Shown here: positions 60,589 to 64,000 of the stretch, piece after piece
How positions within the stretch are numbered: the stretch's first letter is position 1
Layout of the letters: each line of letters begins with the position of its first letter
Source: Chromatium okenii
GTDB taxonomy: Bacteria > Pseudomonadota > Gammaproteobacteria > Chromatiales > Chromatiaceae
Assembly: GCF_002958735.1 (NCBI RefSeq)
Contig: NZ_PPGH01000037.1
Span: 682,001-746,000 of the forward strand
Length of the DNA stretch: 64,000 nt
Reading direction: 5' to 3'
Made by a program: the position numbers and the translations under genes
Notes under the pieces: model-generated
Databases searched by the model: none
Told to the model about the DNA's origin: nothing
The model's input: the letters and a program-made list of their open reading frames with translations, nothing else

Positions 60589-61923
60589 TTAAAGAATATA
60601 ACCGCGCTCATCGTGCTGCGAAAGATCAAGCCCTTCGGTTTCCTGCTCTTCATTCACACGCAAGCCCATCGTTAAATCAATCAATTTAAGAATGATATAA
60701 CTCAGAATTGCCGTATAAATCAGCGTGACCAGAACGGCTTTCGTTTGAATCCACAGTTGACCGGGAATTGTCATTCCTTCCACTAAACCTGCGCCACCCA
60801 AACTTGCAGCAGCGAATACGCCGGTTAATAACGCACCGATGATACCGCCAACCGCATGAACACCGAATACATCTAATGCGTCGTCATAACCAAGTTTGCG
60901 TTTGAGTTTCGTTGAAGCGAGAAAACAAATGATGCCCGAAGCAGCGCCAATCGCTAATGCGCCCAATGGCCCAGCAGTGCCCGATGCTGGCGTAATTGCA
61001 ACTAAACCAGCGACCGCGCCAGAAGCAATACCCAATACACTCGCTTTTCCGTGACTTAACCATTCCGCAAACATCCACGCCAGCCGCCATTGCCGTTGCG
61101 AATGCGTGACTAACATTGCCATGCCCGCACTTTCATTTGCAGCAACTGCGCTGCCTGCATTAAATCCAAACCAACCTACCCATAACATTGATGCGCCAAT
61201 TACGGTATAGCTTAAATTATGTGGCGGCATGGCGGTTGTCGGAAAACCTTTGCGTTTTCCCAATACTAATGCGGCAACTAAACCCGCAATTCCGGCGTTA
61301 ATATGCACCACGGTTCCGCCAGCAAAATCAATTACGCCCCAATCCCACATTAATGCGCCGTTACCGCCCCAAACCATGTGTGCAATGGGCAAATAAACCA
61401 GCGTGAACCAAATCGCCATAAATACTAATAATGCCGAAAACTTCATGCGCTCCGCAAAGGCACCAACAATTAACGCTGGCGTGATAATCGCAAACGTCAT
61501 TTGAAAGGTTGCAAAGACCGTTTCAGGAATGGCTAAAGTTAAACTCTCGCGGGTCACACCAGCCAATAACATCTTATCGAAACCACCAATGAATGAATTA
61601 AGGTTAATCACACCCTGTTCCATTCCCGCAGTCGAGAAGGCGACACTGTAACCGTAAAGCACCCACAATACCGTGATTAGCGCCGTAATCGCAAAACACT
61701 GCATTAAAATCGACAGCACGTTTTTTGCTCGAACCATGCCGCCGTAAAACAGCGCCAGCCCCGGAATGGTCATAAACAAAACCAATGCCGTCGCAGTCAG
61801 CATCCACGCGGTATCACCGCTATTTAACACCGGCGTTTCTTCCTGCGCAAATGCAATTGTCGGTATTAATGTTAATACACCAGTCAATGCCGCAGCATTC
61901 AGCCAGTTATCATGTTTTATCAT
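60589..61923 (-). CDS. amtB: Ammonium transporter AmtB
   Basis: AmtB is a trimeric inner-membrane ammonium channel regulated by GlnK. The 444-residue protein starts at ATG 61923 (MIKHDNWLNAAALTG, GGAG eight bases upstream) with a signal peptide (to about AFAQ), then 11 membrane helices. Key segments are FYGGMVRAKNVLSILMQCF, LVYLPIAHMVWGGNGALMWD, FAGGTVVHINAGIAGLVAAL with the first pore histidine, LGALAIGAASGIICF and DVFGVHAVGGIIGALLTGVF with the second. The stretch QRQWRL near 61090 looks like a short frame-swapped segment (ATAMAA in the next frame). It lies 22 bases after glnK. Confidence 0.96.
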   Translation of the reverse strand: MIKHDNWLNAAALTGVLTLIPTIAFAQEETPVLNSGDTAWMLTATALVLFMTIPGLALFYGGMVRAKNVLSILMQCFAITALITVLWVLYGYSVAFSTAGMEQGVINLNSFIGGFDKMLLAGVTRESLTLAIPETVFATFQMTFAIITPALIVGAFAERMKFSALLVFMAIWFTLVYLPIAHMVWGGNGALMWDWGVIDFAGGTVVHINAGIAGLVAALVLGKRKGFPTTAMPPHNLSYTVIGASMLWVGWFGFNAGSAVAANESAGMAMLVTHSQRQWRLAWMFAEWLSHGKASVLGIASGAVAGLVAITPASGTAGPLGALAIGAASGIICFLASTKLKRKLGYDDALDVFGVHAVGGIIGALLTGVFAAASLGGAGLVEGMTIPGQLWIQTKAVLVTLIYTAILSYIILKLIDLTMGLRVNEEQETEGLDLSQHDERGYIL

Positions 61924-61945
61924 CCGATTTTCTCCTAAATCGTAG

Positions 61946-63072
<1,127 letters not shown>

Positions 63073-63410
63073 TCGTGTATTCCTCAATTCAATCTAGGCA
63101 GCACGGGGTATAAAACGAGAACCAACCGGAGCCTAGATAAAACCGGTTAGCCGCGTTGACATAAAGTCAACAGCATATTACATGCCAGTCAGTGATCGCG
63201 GCAAAAACAAAACATCTGTGCGATAAATGCAACAGCTGTCGGTAAGTGGTGCACCAAGTTAAACCGCTCATGCCGCCGGTTGATTTTGCACCGCACTGCG
63301 ATAGGGCGATGATTGATAACGGCGGTGATGAGCGACTTTCTTTATAATCAATCGCCATCATCTTTCTGATTTCAGGTCGCACACGCGACAATTCATACAG
63401 GAATATCAAA
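63073..63410. other. Intergenic region between the TorF-type porin and ubiK
   Basis: A 338-base region between divergent genes with no supportable gene. It holds TGGTGCACCA near 63247-63256 and TTGCACC near 63286-63292, which resemble NtrC half-sites (TGCACC/GGTGCA). The spacing is not standard and no good sigma-54 element accompanies them, so the assignment is weak. Promoters for both flanking genes should lie here. Confidence 0.4.
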
Positions 63411-63675
63411 ATGTTAGACCCCAAACAATTCGATGATTTATTGCAACGGATGTCTTCAGCGTTACCGAAGGTTTTCAGGTGTTGCAGGAAGATGTGAATC
63501 GCAATCTCCGCGCTTCATTGGAATCTGGGCTGGCGCGAATGGATTTAGTCACCCGCGAAGAATTCGATGTGCAATCCGCAGTGCTGGCACGAACCGCACC
63601 AAACTTTCCGCGCTGGAGAAGCAGGTGAATGCGTTGGAACGCGCCCTCGCCGTCAATCAATCGTCCGCCAACTGA
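63411..63675 (+). CDS. ubiK: Ubiquinone biosynthesis accessory factor UbiK (YqiC/BMFP), two frameshifts
   Basis: UbiK is a small membrane-associated coiled-coil protein that helps assemble the ubiquinone biosynthesis complex. The reading starts MLDPKQFDDLLQRMSSALP at ATG 63411, with AGGA eight bases upstream. A lost G near 63470 and another change near 63597 join it to GFQVLQEDVNRNLRASLESG, ARMDLVTREEFDVQSAVLAR and the trimeric coiled coil TKLSALEKQVNALERAL. About 89 residues. It lies just upstream of comM, as in Pseudomonas. Confidence 0.87.
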
Positions 63676-63690
63676 GCACCAGCGCATCTC

Positions 63691-64000
63691 ATGGCACTGT
63701 GTACCCTTTACAGCCGCGCCCGCGTCGGCATTCACGCGCCAGCAGTCACCGTCGAAGTGCATTTAGCCAACGGACTGCCGTCGTTATCCATGGTTGGTTT
63801 GCCAGAAATGGCAGTGAAAGAAAGCAAAGATCGGGTGCGCGGTGCACTGCTGAACGGGCGCTTTCGGTTTCCCGATGGGCGCGTCACCATCAATCTCGCG
63901 CCAGCGGATTTACCGAAAGAAGGTGGACGATTTGATTTACCAATTGCGCTGGGTATTCTCGGTGCTTCGGATCAAATCCCGATTAACGCGCTAGATCGTT
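63691..64000 (+). CDS. comM: ComM / YifB-family Mg chelatase-like AAA+ helicase, 3' end cut off by the window
   Basis: ComM is a hexameric AAA+ helicase that promotes branch migration during natural transformation. The first 103 residues are visible: MALCTLYSRARVGIHAPAVT, VEVHLANGLPSLSMVGLPEM, AVKESKDRVRGALLNGRFRF and INLAPADLPKEGGRFDLPIA, the N-terminal Lon-protease-like fold of this family. The ATP-binding domain lies outside. The frame is open to the window end. With comF at 48765, two transformation genes are in the window. Confidence 0.93.
   Translation, partial: MALCTLYSRARVGIHAPAVTVEVHLANGLPSLSMVGLPEMAVKESKDRVRGALLNGRFRFPDGRVTINLAPADLPKEGGRFDLPIALGILGASDQIPINALDR

Noticed and set aside
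63241..63295. NtrC and sigma-54 sites upstream of the porin-glnK-amtB group
   Set aside because: GGTGCA/TGCACC half-sites exist but spacing is unusual, the -12 element lacks GC in the right place, and a terminator separates the porin from glnK.

Overview
The window is chromosomal DNA of a gammaproteobacterium whose genus I cannot name. The evidence is gene order. The left end carries the 3' part of the dcw cluster (murC-murB-ddlB-ftsQ-ftsA-ftsZ-lpxC). Next comes the envelope-stress block rpoE-rseA-rseB-mucD-lepA-lepB-DUF4845-rnc-era. The right end has leuS-lptE-holA and glnK-amtB beside ubiK-comM. All of these are classic gammaproteobacterial neighbourhoods.

Layout. 1-8.9 kb (+): wall and division genes, then a DUF721/DciA gene on the opposite strand and an M23 peptidase. 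8.9-13.8 kb (-): a PepSY / response regulator / histidine kinase operon with a small toxin-antitoxin pair lodged between regulator and kinase, then a chemoreceptor. 13.8-17.3 kb: tex, a short unknown gene, a phosphopantetheinyl transferase and the initiator tRNA with its own promoter and terminator. 17.3-25.8 kb (-): the rpoE-to-era operon behind a good sigma-E type promoter. 25.8-32.4 kb (-): dnaE, then mtgA split by a decayed IS607-type element, then folP. 32.4-44 kb (-): an accessory island with antitoxin remnants, a cluster of DUF4160/DUF2442 genes with in-frame stop codons, and two giant proteins (1760 and about 1255 residues) built from a strict 8-residue repeat and ending in a calcium-binding module. 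44-49.5 kb: hisD-hisC, an HD-GYP gene, bioB and comF. 49.5-51.4 kb: a complete IS607-type element (serine recombinase plus TnpB). 51.4-64 kb: an FAD-linked oxidase, nth, a lytic transglycosylase, leuS-lptE-holA, an OmpA-type lipoprotein, amtB-glnK, a TorF-type porin, ubiK and the start of comM.

Two features colour the whole window. First, many conserved genes (ddlB, lpxC, tex, era, lepA, lepB, rpoE, dnaE, folP, hisC, bioB, holA and others) are broken by single-base indels, mostly one-base losses, often in short homopolymers. Because so many are essential, most are probably sequencing or assembly errors, and I annotate across them. Second, short palindromic repeats rich in runs of C and G lie in gene junctions and in places supply coding sequence, such as the C-terminal tail of MurC and the N-terminal leader of LptE.

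The least explained content is the pair of octapeptide-repeat giants. Next is the pair of TnpB genes: one has lost its transposase yet stays intact, and both have a 3' end that is far better conserved than the rest.
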